From contig NZ_JAAFIX010000005.1 of assembly GCF_013297935.1 (NCBI RefSeq), forward strand, positions 1-64,000: a DNA stretch of 64,000 nucleotides, in the 5' to 3' direction. Below the pieces are notes generated by a model. The model was given only the letters and a program-made list of their open reading frames with translations, searched no databases and was not told where the DNA came from. A program made the position numbers and the translations under genes. This document shows, piece by piece, positions 20,609 to 29,330 of the stretch. The DNA is from Rhodoferax sp. GTDB lineage: Bacteria > Pseudomonadota > Gammaproteobacteria > Burkholderiales > Burkholderiaceae_C. The stretch's first letter is position 1; each line of letters opens with the position of its first letter.

Positions 20609-20656
20609 GCTACTTATTTAATAGCTAGATGTCTTGTTTTTACGAGGGCTTTGGGG
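20609..20656 (+). repeat. Dispersed repeat, degenerate intergenic copy
   Basis: A diverged copy: GCTACTTATTTAATAGCTAG followed by a degenerate centre and ACGAGGGCTTTGGGGG. It lies between the divergent dbpA and RsbQ-like genes. The remaining 255-base intergenic region otherwise shows only T-rich sequence and the promoter area of the downstream operon. Confidence 0.5.
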
Positions 20657-20812
20657 GTGTTTTTCTTTTTGCTAGGGCGCATCCCGCCGCTTCTTTGTTC
20701 TTTTCTGCTCCCCGAATGCAGGCACGCTCTTGCACTGCAAGTTGTTACTACTTGACCGAAAACTAGCCTAGACTTGCGGCTCCTACAAGCGCTGAACTCC
20801 GGAGAACTACCA

Positions 20813-21619
20813 ATGGATATCTTGAAGCGAAACCACGTTAACGTGAGCGGTGAAGGCACCCAAACATTGCTCTACGCCCACGGCTTCGGCTGTAACCAGC
20901 ACATGTGGTCTCAGGTGACCCCTGCGTTTGAGGCAAGCCATCGACAGATTTTGTTCGACTATGTGGGCTGTGGCGCCTCCGATGCGAGCGCGTTTGACCC
21001 TCGCCGCTACAGCACCCTGAACGGTTACGCTCAGGATGTGCTCGATGTTTGCGATGCCCTCGGCTTGAGCTCCGGAGTCACTTTTGTGGGGCACTCAGTG
21101 AGCAGTTCCATCGGCATGTTGGCCTCCATTGCCCGCCCAAGCCTTTTTGATCGCATGATCATGGTGGGCCCGTCTCCTTGTTTTGTTAACCACGCTCCGG
21201 ACTACGCGGGCGGCTTTGAGCGTACCGACCTCGAAGGTTTGTTGGCGCTGATGGACCAGAACTACATCGGCTGGGCCAACTACCTCACCCCGGTGATCTC
21301 CGGCGAGCAAGGCGGCGGACCGGTCGCAAAAAATCTGGAGGAGAGTTTTTGCTCGACGGATCCGCTGATTGCACGCATTTTTGCCGAGGCTACTTTTTAC
21401 GCGGACAACCGGGCGGACCTGCCTCTGGTCACCTGCCCCAGTTTGATTCTGCAACACCGGTATGACGCTCTTGCACCGGTCGAGGTGGGGGAGTACTTGC
21501 ACCAGCACCTGCGCGGCAGCACGCTGCGGGTACTGGATGTGGTGGGGCATTGCAGCCACATGTCCCATCCGGCGTTGGTCGTCGATGAAATGAAAGCTTA
21601 TTTAGCGACTTCGCTGTAG
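20813..21619 (+). CDS. RsbQ-like alpha/beta hydrolase (signalling)
   Basis: A 268-aa alpha/beta hydrolase very close to Bacillus RsbQ, which activates the PAS domain of the phosphatase RsbP through an unidentified small molecule. Shared segments recalled from RsbQ include GHSV.S/G.IGMLASI, MVGPSPC, NYIGWA, FCSTDPVIAR-like and GHCxHMSHP. The triad is complete: S95 in GHSVS, D218 in RYDALAP, H246 in GHCSH. ATG 20813 has a GGAGAA site. The gene is 22 bases upstream of a PAS-GGDEF gene on the same strand, so the usual PAS partner here is a diguanylate cyclase. No RsbP, SigB or anti-sigma gene is present. Confidence 0.9.
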   Translation: MDILKRNHVNVSGEGTQTLLYAHGFGCNQHMWSQVTPAFEASHRQILFDYVGCGASDASAFDPRRYSTLNGYAQDVLDVCDALGLSSGVTFVGHSVSSSIGMLASIARPSLFDRMIMVGPSPCFVNHAPDYAGGFERTDLEGLLALMDQNYIGWANYLTPVISGEQGGGPVAKNLEESFCSTDPLIARIFAEATFYADNRADLPLVTCPSLILQHRYDALAPVEVGEYLHQHLRGSTLRVLDVVGHCSHMSHPALVVDEMKAYLATSL

Positions 21620-21641
21620 TCATGGTGACCGCCCGCGTGTC

Positions 21642-22643
21642 ATGAAGCACCTTGATTTGCTACCTAGTCCTGTGTTGGCTACCGATTTGCGGGGGAGCAT
21701 CCTGACAGCGAATCGGGATTTGTTGGCACTGGTGGGCACAGATGGGGGGGCGTGTGCGGGCCGAACTCTGGATGTTTTGATGCCGGCTGCGAGTCGCATT
21801 TTCATGCAGACCCACGTCTGGCCTATGGTGATGCGCTATGGCGCAATCCAGGAGATTTATCTTCACCTCAGCACAGCCAGCGGTGAGTCGGTCCCGGTAA
21901 TGGTGAATGCCCGCCAGGGCCGCTGGGATGAGACGGAGTGTATTTTTTGGGTTTTCTTTGTAGCGCAAGAGCGCAGCCGTTTCGAGGCTGAGCTCTTGGA
22001 CGCCCGGGGCCGTGCCCAACGCTTGGCGGCTGAGTTGTCACAGGCGAATGCCGAGTTGAACGCACTTCATCAGCAGATGTCTGAACATGCACAACATGTG
22101 GAGTCAGAAAACCGAGAGCTTTCTGCGCTAAGCCTGACCGATCCCCTGACGCAATTGGGGAACCGCCGCGCCTTGGAGCGCGCGGTGGAGCAATGGCAAA
22201 AGCAGACCCCTCAAGGCACACCCGCAGCCTTGATGATGGTCGATGCAGATCATTTCAAGAAAGTGAACGACACCTATGGTCACGATGAGGGCGACCGAGT
22301 GTTGCAGGAGTTGGGCCAACAACTCCAAGCCAGTGGCCGAGGGAGTGATCTGGTGGTGCGCTATGGTGGAGAGGAGTTTGCGATGTGGTTGCCGGGTGCC
22401 ACGCCGGACGGCGCACGTGCCGTTGCCGCGCGTACCCATGCCCTGATTGCGCAGGTGCGGGTGGGTGACCGGCCCATCTCGGTGAGCATTGGTGTCGTCT
22501 GCGCACAGCACACGCTGCACAAGGAACAAGATATGGTGTTTCTGAGTCGCATGCTCCAACAGGCGGACCTTGCGCTCTACCGGGCCAAAGCGGCAGGGCG
22601 CAATCGCACCGAATGGCACACCGGTGCTCTTGGACTCTCCTAA
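21642..22643 (+). CDS. PAS-GGDEF diguanylate cyclase, RsbQ partner
   Basis: Soluble 333-aa protein: N-terminal PAS domain (about 1-115, beginning LLPSPVLATDLRGSILTANRD), a coiled-coil linker (about 118-170), and a GGDEF domain with active-site GGEEF at 242 and an intact inhibitory site RGSD upstream. It should synthesise c-di-GMP. The PAS type and its coupling to the RsbQ-like gene parallel the RsbQ-RsbP pair of Bacillus, with cyclase output replacing PP2C phosphatase. No transmembrane segment is seen, so it is cytoplasmic. Confidence 0.9.
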   Translation: MKHLDLLPSPVLATDLRGSILTANRDLLALVGTDGGACAGRTLDVLMPAASRIFMQTHVWPMVMRYGAIQEIYLHLSTASGESVPVMVNARQGRWDETECIFWVFFVAQERSRFEAELLDARGRAQRLAAELSQANAELNALHQQMSEHAQHVESENRELSALSLTDPLTQLGNRRALERAVEQWQKQTPQGTPAALMMVDADHFKKVNDTYGHDEGDRVLQELGQQLQASGRGSDLVVRYGGEEFAMWLPGATPDGARAVAARTHALIAQVRVGDRPISVSIGVVCAQHTLHKEQDMVFLSRMLQQADLALYRAKAAGRNRTEWHTGALGLS

Positions 22644-22685
22644 AATTTGAGGATTGCGCTCAGGCGCGTTCAAAAGAGGTCGTGC

Positions 22686-24182
22686 ATGCGTTCCTGGATG
22701 GGTATGGCGCTGGTCAGCAGCGCGTTGTTGGTAGCTTGCGGCACCAATGTGGTCAACCCGGTCACCGGGCAAACCGAGCGCTCCGCCATGAGCGAGGACG
22801 CCGAGATCGCCGAAGGGGCCAAAGGCCACCAACAGGTGTTGCAGGAGTACGGGGTGGTCAACAACCCGGCACTGCAGTCCTATGTCAACGCGCTGGGGCA
22901 GCGCTTGGCGGGGCAGAGTCACCGCAGTCAGCTGCAGTGGCACTTTACGGTGCTGGACAGCCCCGAGATCAACGCCTTTGCCTTGCCCGGTGGCTATGTT
23001 TATGTCACCCGCGGCATCATGGCCTACATGGATAGCGAGGCTGATCTGGCCGGCGTCATCGGCCACGAAATTGGTCACGTCACCGCCCGCCACGGCGCAC
23101 AGCGCGCCACGAGCCAGCAGAACGCAGGCTTGGGTGTGTTTGCCGCCAGCGTGCTGGGTGCGGTGGCTGAAGCCTATGGCGTGGCAGGCGCGGGGCAGCT
23201 TGCGGGACAGGTGTCGCAAAACGTGGCGGCGGGTTACATCGCCTCCTATGGCCGCGAACAGGAGCTGCAGGCCGATGGCTTGGGCGCCGAGTACCTGTTT
23301 CGCACCCGCTACGACCCGCGCAACATGATTGACGTGATCAAGGTCCTCAAAAACCAGGAGCTCTTTGCGGCAGACCAGGCCAAGGCCGAAGGGCGCCCTG
23401 CACCCGCCAAGGGGGATTGGCTTTCATCGCACCCCAGCAACGACCAGCGCCTTGAAACCATCAGCCGCTTGGCCGCGCAATACAAAACCCAAGAGCGCTA
23501 TGACGACGAGGGCCGCGCCCGCTACCTGCAGGCCATCCAGAGCATGAACTTTGGCGACAGCCCGGAGCAGGGCCTGGTGCGGGGGCGCAATTTTTACCAT
23601 GAGTCCCTCGGCCTGGCCCTCACGGCGCCTGCAGGTTGGTATGTGCAAAACGACACCGAGCAACTGGCCTTTATCAACACCGCTCGCGATGCCGCGCTTC
23701 TGGTGCGCACGGTACCTGCCGCCGCCGGCAAGACACCGGCCGATGTCGTGCGCAACCTGCTCAAGCCGACCCAGGGCCGCTTGGAGCCCACTACTATCAA
23801 CGGGCTGCAGGCCTCTCGCTTCACCGGTGCACGGGCCGGTGCCAATGGCAGCAGCGTTGCTTTGGAGGCGACGGTCATTACCGGCCCCGGTGACCGGGTG
23901 TACTTGTTGCAGTCGACTGCCAAAGACGCCAACGCCCTGGCCCGTGCCCGCGCAGGCCTGCGCGAGGCTGAAGGCAGCTTTCGCGCATTGACAACCCAAG
24001 ACCGCGCTGCGGCCCGGCCCTGGGTCATCAAGACAGCGCCGTACCCCAAGGGTGGATTTGCCGAGCTGGCCAAAAACTCACCGATTGCGCGGCCCGAGCA
24101 GCAGCTGCGCTTGATCAACGGTTACTACGGCGGCGGCGAGCCAGCAGTCGGGCAGCCAGTTAAAGTCGTGGTCATGAAGTAA
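22686..24182 (+). CDS. M48 family metalloprotease, lipoprotein
   Basis: Zinc metalloprotease of 498 aa related to BepA/LoiP-type periplasmic proteases that help outer-membrane protein quality control. ATG 22686 follows an AGAGG site and yields a lipoprotein signal ending LLVAC. The catalytic HEIGH has H127 and H131, and the third ligand Glu lies in RELQADGLG-like sequence (GREQELQADG). A C-terminal domain after about residue 300 lacks recognisable TPRs and resembles a Tol/PrtC-like substrate domain. It is followed by a repeat copy starting at its stop codon. Confidence 0.9.
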   Translation: MRSWMGMALVSSALLVACGTNVVNPVTGQTERSAMSEDAEIAEGAKGHQQVLQEYGVVNNPALQSYVNALGQRLAGQSHRSQLQWHFTVLDSPEINAFALPGGYVYVTRGIMAYMDSEADLAGVIGHEIGHVTARHGAQRATSQQNAGLGVFAASVLGAVAEAYGVAGAGQLAGQVSQNVAAGYIASYGREQELQADGLGAEYLFRTRYDPRNMIDVIKVLKNQELFAADQAKAEGRPAPAKGDWLSSHPSNDQRLETISRLAAQYKTQERYDDEGRARYLQAIQSMNFGDSPEQGLVRGRNFYHESLGLALTAPAGWYVQNDTEQLAFINTARDAALLVRTVPAAAGKTPADVVRNLLKPTQGRLEPTTINGLQASRFTGARAGANGSSVALEATVITGPGDRVYLLQSTAKDANALARARAGLREAEGSFRALTTQDRAAARPWVIKTAPYPKGGFAELAKNSPIARPEQQLRLINGYYGGGEPAVGQPVKVVVMK

Positions 24183-24185
24183 TTT

Positions 24186-24240
24186 GCTATATTTTTAGGA
24201 GCTACTTGCGCAGTATCGGCGAGGGCTAACTGCCATTTTT
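24186..24240 (+). repeat. Dispersed ~57-bp repeat, intergenic copy
   Basis: Copy beginning three bases after the M48 protease stop codon and ending three bases before the M14 start. It reads GCTATATTTTTAGGAGCTAC then TTGCGCAGTATCGGCGAGGG. It fills the whole intergenic space, so the M14 gene has no conventional ribosome site outside it. Confidence 0.75.
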
Positions 24241-24243
24241 ATT

Positions 24244-25386
24244 ATGAATCAGCTCTACATATCTTCCCAGTTTGATGCCGGTGCTATCGACGTTGTGCGG
24301 GCCGAGGTTGCGCACGACATTCAGCTGCGCATCCGCCCTGACAGTGCTGCCGGGTTTGCCCAGTGGTTCCATTTTTGTTTGCATGGTGCGGCGGGGCAGG
24401 CGGTGACCCTGCGGTTTATCAATGCTGCGGAGTGCGCCTACCCCAAAGGTTGGGAGGGCTACCAAGTGCTCGCCAGCGAGGACCGCCAGCACTGGAGCCG
24501 CATCGACACCCACTACGACGGCAGCGTCATGACTGCCCGTTTGACCCCCCAGGGCAATGCCATTTATTTCGCCTACTTTGAGCCCTATTCGCTGGAGCAA
24601 CACCTCGACCTGTTGGCCTCTGCGGCGGCGTCCCCCTTGGTGAAGTTGCAACGCTTGGGCGGCACGGTGCAGGGGCGGGACATGTGCCTGGTGCGGGTGG
24701 CTGAGCCGCACACCCAAATGCCCGAGGAGGACAAAAAGAATATTTGGGTCATTGCCCGCCAGCACCCTGGCGAAACCATGGCGGAGTGGTTTGTCGAGGG
24801 CTTTCTGGAGCGTTTGCTGGATGCGGACGACTCAGTCAGCCGAACCCTTTTGCAGCGCTGCAATTTCTATGTGGTGCCCCATATGAACCCCGACGGCGCG
24901 GTGCTGGGCAACCTGCGCACCAATGCCGCTGGCGCCAACCTCAACCGCGAGTGGGCCGCTCCCAGCATGGAGCGCTCGCCGGAAGTGCTGCTGGTGCGTC
25001 AAGCCATGGAATCCGTGGGCGTGGACTTGTGCCTCGATGTTCATGGCGACGAGGCACTGCCCTGCAACTTTGTGGTGGGCTCCGAAGGCACCCCGGGCTA
25101 CACACCGCGCATTGCCGAGCTGGAGGACGATTTCAAAACCGCCTGGATGCGCGCCTGCCCCGATTTTCAAGATACCTTGAATTACGGCCGGGTCGCCCCC
25201 GGCCAAGCCAATATGACCCTGGCCACCAACTGGATCGCCCAGCGCTTCGGCTGTATGGCTTTGACCATCGAGATGCCCTTCAAGGACAACGTCAACCTAC
25301 CCGACCCCGCCGTGGGCTGGAGCGGCCAGCGCTCCAAAAAGCTGGGCGCGAGTGTGCTGCAGCCTTTGCTGGAGTGGTCGGTGTAG
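24244..25386 (+). CDS. M14 carboxypeptidase, cytosolic CCP/AGBL-like
   Basis: Zinc carboxypeptidase of 380 aa from the M14 subfamily that includes eukaryotic cytosolic carboxypeptidases. An N-terminal beta-rich domain (about 1-125) with the WFHF motif precedes the catalytic domain. Metal ligands H174 and E177 sit in RQHPGETMAEW, the substrate motif is NLNREW, the third His lies in LDVHGDE, and the catalytic Glu in TIEMPFKDN. There is no signal peptide, so it is cytoplasmic. Natural substrates in bacteria are unknown. Confidence 0.85.
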   Translation: MNQLYISSQFDAGAIDVVRAEVAHDIQLRIRPDSAAGFAQWFHFCLHGAAGQAVTLRFINAAECAYPKGWEGYQVLASEDRQHWSRIDTHYDGSVMTARLTPQGNAIYFAYFEPYSLEQHLDLLASAAASPLVKLQRLGGTVQGRDMCLVRVAEPHTQMPEEDKKNIWVIARQHPGETMAEWFVEGFLERLLDADDSVSRTLLQRCNFYVVPHMNPDGAVLGNLRTNAAGANLNREWAAPSMERSPEVLLVRQAMESVGVDLCLDVHGDEALPCNFVVGSEGTPGYTPRIAELEDDFKTAWMRACPDFQDTLNYGRVAPGQANMTLATNWIAQRFGCMALTIEMPFKDNVNLPDPAVGWSGQRSKKLGASVLQPLLEWSV

Positions 25387-25404
25387 ATTTGCAGTTTCCT
25401 CTGT

Positions 25405-25845
25405 TTACTTGCCGTTCACCCCGAGCAACTCCACTTCGAAAACCAGGGTGGCGTTCGGCGGAATCACACCACCGGCGCCTCGTGCGCCATAGGCAATTTC
25501 AGACGGGCAGGTAAGTTTGGCTTTGCCACCGGTTTTCATGCGCTGCACGCCTTCAGTCCAGCACGAGATCACACCATTGAGCGGCAAGTCGGCTGGCTGG
25601 CCGCGCTTGTAGGAGCTGTCGAACTCACGGCCATCCGGAAACATGCCTTTGTAATGCACCGTGACTTTGTCGGTGGCCTTGGGGCTGGTGCCTGTGCCGT
25701 CTTTGAGGCTGCGGTAGACCAAGCCACTGGCGGTCACCACTGCACCGTCTTCTTTGGCGGCTGCCGCGGTGATGGCGTTTTGTGCAAAGGCACCCTGTGC
25801 ACACAAAGCCAGAGCGATGCAGGAAATTCGGAGTTTGATTTTCAT
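25405..25845 (-). CDS. FKBP-type peptidyl-prolyl cis-trans isomerase, exported
   Basis: A 146-aa protein: signal peptide to about residue 21 (GAFAQ), then one FKBP domain. Conserved elements include VTVHYKGMFPDGREFDSS, the active-site W in CWTEGVQRM, and YGARGAGGVIPPNATLVFEVELL. It should catalyse proline isomerisation in the periplasm as a folding helper. Convergent with the carboxypeptidase gene 18 bases away. Confidence 0.93.
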   Translation of the reverse strand: MKIKLRISCIALALCAQGAFAQNAITAAAAKEDGAVVTASGLVYRSLKDGTGTSPKATDKVTVHYKGMFPDGREFDSSYKRGQPADLPLNGVISCWTEGVQRMKTGGKAKLTCPSEIAYGARGAGGVIPPNATLVFEVELLGVNGK

Positions 25846-26003
25846 AATGGCTTGTCGAGATCGTGTGAAAGAAATCAGCGGAACTACAAGGTAGCAGGAC
25901 TCGCTGAGCTGCGTACCGGAACATTATCCTTTCCCGCATTTCGTAGCGAGGGACTTTGGGTTGCACGTGCACAGATGCTGCAGGTATCTGAAAAAATGAC
26001 GCA

Positions 26004-26567
26004 ATGAAAATCCTATTGTCTAGCCTTCGTGGCCTCTTGTGGGTAGCGGTGATGTGGATGCCGGTTTTGGCAGTTCATGCGGCAGATGAAAGAAGCGAGC
26101 TCCAGCCAGGCAGTATGGTGCTGATTCGCCACGCTCTTGCAACCGGTGTGGGGGACCCGGAGCACTTTGCTCTGAATGACTGCCGGACCCAACGCAACCT
26201 GAATGACGAGGGGCGCAAACAAGCAATGCGGATCGGCGCGTACTTCCGGCAGCTCACCGTGCCTGTGACGGCGGTCTGGTCATCCCAATGGTGCAGAACT
26301 CGCGAAACAGCGGATCTGGCGTTTCCTGGAATGCGTGAGGACAAGGCTGCGTTCAACTCGTTTTTCGGAGAGCCCGACGCAGCCCCTGCACAAACGCTGG
26401 CGGCCAAGCGTTTGTTAAATGCATGGAATGGCAATGGCTTGTTGGTGGTGGTGACCCACCAGGTCAACATCACTGCGATTGCGGGTGTGGTGCCCGCGTC
26501 GGGAGAAGCGGTGGTGCTCCGGTTGCGCGATGGCGCCTGGGTGGTGTCGGGCAGGCTCACACCCTGA
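26004..26567 (+). CDS. Histidine phosphatase family protein, exported
   Basis: A 187-aa branch-2-like histidine phosphatase with a signal peptide (cleavage near VHAAD). The RHG motif appears as IRHAL with R42 and catalytic H43; the second Arg is in WSSQWCRTRETAD and the second His in VVVTHQVN. Periplasmic. Substrate unknown; relatives hydrolyse sugar or lipid-A-linked phosphates. The RHG to RHA change is common in this subgroup. Confidence 0.85.
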   Translation: MKILLSSLRGLLWVAVMWMPVLAVHAADERSELQPGSMVLIRHALATGVGDPEHFALNDCRTQRNLNDEGRKQAMRIGAYFRQLTVPVTAVWSSQWCRTRETADLAFPGMREDKAAFNSFFGEPDAAPAQTLAAKRLLNAWNGNGLLVVVTHQVNITAIAGVVPASGEAVVLRLRDGAWVVSGRLTP

Positions 26568-26672
26568 AAACGCGGCCTTTGAGCCGGGCATGGCATGGTT
26601 GTGCATCGAAAGCTGCGCGGTTCATCGTCGCTTTACATGCCTTGACTAGCATCTCCGCAAAGGAGTTTGCAC

Positions 26673-28202
26673 ATGAGTTCTCAATTGTCCCGCCGCGCAG
26701 CACTCTCGTGCCTTGCCGGTACTGCCGTGCTGATGGGCACCGCTTGCTCGACTGCCCGCCAACCTTCAGCTGCTAATACTGCAGCGGATTCCCTGCATCT
26801 GGACCCCACTCGCTTTGAGCCGCAAGCGGTATCGGTGGGCGGGCAAAGCATCGCAGTGCGCGCCTACCTTGGGGTGCTGTACATCTCCAAGCCGGTGGAC
26901 GCTGCCTATCAGGTGATGAACATCTATGTGCCGGAGGCTTACTTTCAGGGAGCCAAGGTGGCGGGCTTTGACGCCCGCACGGCGCCGGTGTTTTTCCCGA
27001 ACCAGGTGGGCGGCTACATGCCCGCCAAACCCGGCACGGCCCAAGCGGCAACCCAGGGCCCCGGAGCAGGTAAGCCTAGCACTATTGGTACAGCTTTGCT
27101 CAAGGGGTTTGTGGTCGCGTCGCCCGGCGCACGGGGGCGCACCTTGAAGGATGCCGGTGGCACCTACACCGGCAAGGCGCCGGCTGCTATCGTGGACTTG
27201 AAAGCCGCCGTGCGCTACCTGCGCTGGAATGCGGGTGTGCTGCCTGGCGACATGGAGAAAATCATCTCTAGTGGCACCAGTGCAGGAGGTGCTTTGTCTG
27301 CCTTGTTAGGTGCCAGTGGCAATTCGCCGGACTACGAGTCCTATCTGCAAACTATTGGCGCAGCCCCGGGGCGGGACGACATTTTTGCGGTGTCCGCCTA
27401 CTGCCCTATAACCAACCTTGAGCGTGCCGACGCCGCGCACGAGTGGCTGTTCAACGGGGTGAACGATTACCGCGCCATTCAAGTGAGCATGCTGGATTTC
27501 AACATGGTGCGCAAAGAGGTGGCCGGAACTCTGACACCCGCGCAAATGCAGGTTTCTAACGCGCTCAAACCGTTGTTTCCGGCCTATGTCAACAGCCTGC
27601 AACTGCGCACGCCGCAAGGGCAGGTTTTGGCGCTGGACGCCCATGGCAACGGCAGCTTCAAAGACTGGGTTGCGACTTATGTGCAAGCCTCGGCGCAAGG
27701 CCAATTGGATGCCGGCAAAGACCTGAATCAACACAGCTGGCTCACTGTCCAAGGTGGCAAGGTGCGCAGCCTCGACCTGGACGCTTTTGTGCGCTACGCC
27801 GGCCGCATGAAGCTACCCCCAGCATTCGACGCGCTGGACGCCTCCAGTGGCGAAAACAACCTGTTCGGTACCGCATCAACGGATAACCGGCATTTCACCG
27901 ATTTCTCTGTGCAGCACAGCACCGCCGGTGGCGCAGGGCGAGCGGAAGACAAGCTGGTGAAGATGATGAATGCCATGCGCTACATCGGCAGTCAGGACGC
28001 GCGCAATGCCAAGCGCTGGCGCATCCGCCACGGCACGATAGACCGTGATACCTCGCTGGCGATTCCTGTCATTCTGGCAACCGCCCTGCAAAACCAGGGC
28101 TATGCCGTCGATTTCGCCATGCCTTGGGATCAGGGCCACGCAGGCGACTACGATCTGGAGCAACTCTTTGTCTGGATGACCCAGGTCGCCAAAGCGAACT
28201 AA
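26673..28202 (+). CDS. Subtype B tannase (tannin acyl hydrolase)
   Basis: Exported serine esterase of 509 aa, strikingly similar along its length to Lactobacillus TanLp-type tannase: NIYVPEAYF, VGGYMP, RGRTLKDAGG, GTSAGGALSALLGASGNS, AYCPITNLE, WRIRHGTIDRDTS. The inferred triad is S203, D457 and H489; the D-H spacing of 32 equals that of TanLp. The N-terminus carries SRRAAL followed by a hydrophobic run ending GTAC, so a Tat signal with possible lipidation. SD AAGGAG precedes ATG 26673. It should hydrolyse gallate-type or hydroxycinnamate esters, though no gallate-degradation genes are nearby. Stop overlaps the convergent DCC gene. Confidence 0.9.
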   Translation: MSSQLSRRAALSCLAGTAVLMGTACSTARQPSAANTAADSLHLDPTRFEPQAVSVGGQSIAVRAYLGVLYISKPVDAAYQVMNIYVPEAYFQGAKVAGFDARTAPVFFPNQVGGYMPAKPGTAQAATQGPGAGKPSTIGTALLKGFVVASPGARGRTLKDAGGTYTGKAPAAIVDLKAAVRYLRWNAGVLPGDMEKIISSGTSAGGALSALLGASGNSPDYESYLQTIGAAPGRDDIFAVSAYCPITNLERADAAHEWLFNGVNDYRAIQVSMLDFNMVRKEVAGTLTPAQMQVSNALKPLFPAYVNSLQLRTPQGQVLALDAHGNGSFKDWVATYVQASAQGQLDAGKDLNQHSWLTVQGGKVRSLDLDAFVRYAGRMKLPPAFDALDASSGENNLFGTASTDNRHFTDFSVQHSTAGGAGRAEDKLVKMMNAMRYIGSQDARNAKRWRIRHGTIDRDTSLAIPVILATALQNQGYAVDFAMPWDQGHAGDYDLEQLFVWMTQVAKAN

Positions 28203-28606
28203 CGGCGAGTTTCCGCGGCGCGCATGACCTTTTGAAGTTGCGGCCGCAGATGCAGAAAGCCCCGGTAGCTGAGTTCCAGCAGTGGCGTCACACCGGGGAG
28301 TCTGCCAATGCGCCCCAACCAGCGCCAGCCCGGCATAGTGAGCCACAACTCCACAAATGCTGCGGCTCCGCTGAGCAAGCGCCCATCCGGCAGTCGCACG
28401 TGAAAGCGGGCCATCAAGCGCGCCTGTTCCTCGGGGCTCAGGCCGGCTTGTGTCCCGCTCACATCCTGCCATTGCACGGGTTGCAAAGATTCCAAGGATT
28501 GGTACATCCCGATCTCTCGGCGGCACAAAGGGCATGCGCCGTCAAACATCACGGTTAAAGCATCGCAGGACGCAGGCGAAGCGTTTTTGTCAACGGGTAC
28601 AGACAT
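28199..28606 (-). CDS. DCC family thiol-disulfide oxidoreductase-like protein (DUF393)
   Basis: A 135-aa thioredoxin-like DCC protein with the motif FDGACPLCRREI, giving a C25-x-x-C28 pair, and the conserved downstream residues (GxxAFVELWLTMPGWRWLG). Family members are assumed to have redox function; no substrate is known. ATG 28606 is used; an in-frame GTG lies two codons upstream. Its stop overlaps the tannase stop tail to tail. Confidence 0.88.
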   Translation of the reverse strand: MSVPVDKNASPASCDALTVMFDGACPLCRREIGMYQSLESLQPVQWQDVSGTQAGLSPEEQARLMARFHVRLPDGRLLSGAAAFVELWLTMPGWRWLGRIGRLPGVTPLLELSYRGFLHLRPQLQKVMRAAETRR

Positions 28607-28698
28607 GGGCACAGCCCCAACAGGCAGTCAGAAGATGCTGACGCCCGTTTGTAGCGCATCAGGACCAGCCCTTTCGCCAACGCGGGCAAATGGTGGCC

Positions 28699-29259
28699 TC
28701 AGGGTACCCGCCACTCCCACTGGTCGGCGGTGAATACAGCCCGCCGGTGACCGGTGCGCGCCAGTTCCAGCCAGTCTATGTTTTGCACCCGCAGGGTGAC
28801 GATGGCAAGGTGGTGCTGCGAGTGGTCGGGTGCCGGGTCTGTAGCGTCAGGGTTCCACGCAGCGCCCGGCGCGTTGGCCGACAGATAGTCTCCTGCAGCA
28901 GGGGATTGGCTGACGCGAGCCCACACCCCATCCACCTCGGGACCGCTACCCTGCACAGTTGCCGTGGCTTGGATCCTCAATTGCCAGCTCAGCCGCTTGC
29001 TCCAAAACACCAGCGCCACAGAGGGGGGCGCCTCCAATTCCGCAACCTTGGGACTGCGCTTGTCGGTGAAAAACTGCAACTCGGTCTGCCGCGCGTCGGC
29101 CTGCCGCAGGACCACGGTGCGGGCTTGCGGCGCACCATGTGCGTCCACCGTGGCCAGCACGGGTGTGCGCCACTCATGGTGCCGGTCTTGCACGGCCCGC
29201 TGGAGTTCTTGCCAGATGCGCTGGCGAATCTCAGTTGCGTTCAAGAGTGGTGTGTCCAC
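28699..29259 (-). CDS. PNPOx-like FMN-binding flavoprotein
   Basis: A 186-aa protein of the pyridoxamine 5'-phosphate oxidase superfamily, Alr4036-like. FMN-binding features include PQARTVVLRQ, FFTDKRSPKVAEL and VALVFWSKRLSWQLRIQATA. The true PdxH C-terminal substrate motif (RxxxRxxW-like) is only partly present (DQWEWRVP), so activity on pyridoxamine phosphate is uncertain; a generic FMN reductase or stress role is as likely. Confidence 0.8.
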   Translation of the reverse strand: MDTPLLNATEIRQRIWQELQRAVQDRHHEWRTPVLATVDAHGAPQARTVVLRQADARQTELQFFTDKRSPKVAELEAPPSVALVFWSKRLSWQLRIQATATVQGSGPEVDGVWARVSQSPAAGDYLSANAPGAAWNPDATDPAPDHSQHHLAIVTLRVQNIDWLELARTGHRRAVFTADQWEWRVP

Positions 29260-29330
29260 ACGGGTCCTCTATGAAGGTGTTATGCAGCTAAGGCCGCAAT
29301 CAGGCGCTACCCGCACCTGTGTTGGGGCTT

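Noticed and set aside
20813-22643. Full SigB-type stress cascade
   Set aside because: No RsbP, RsbV, RsbW or alternative sigma factor gene lies in the window; only the hydrolase-PAS half is present.
27061-27110. Possible additional repeat copy within the tannase gene
   Set aside because: Only scattered short matches (CCTAGC, TACAGCTTTGC); the ordered hairpin, GCGCA and GGGCTAG blocks are absent.
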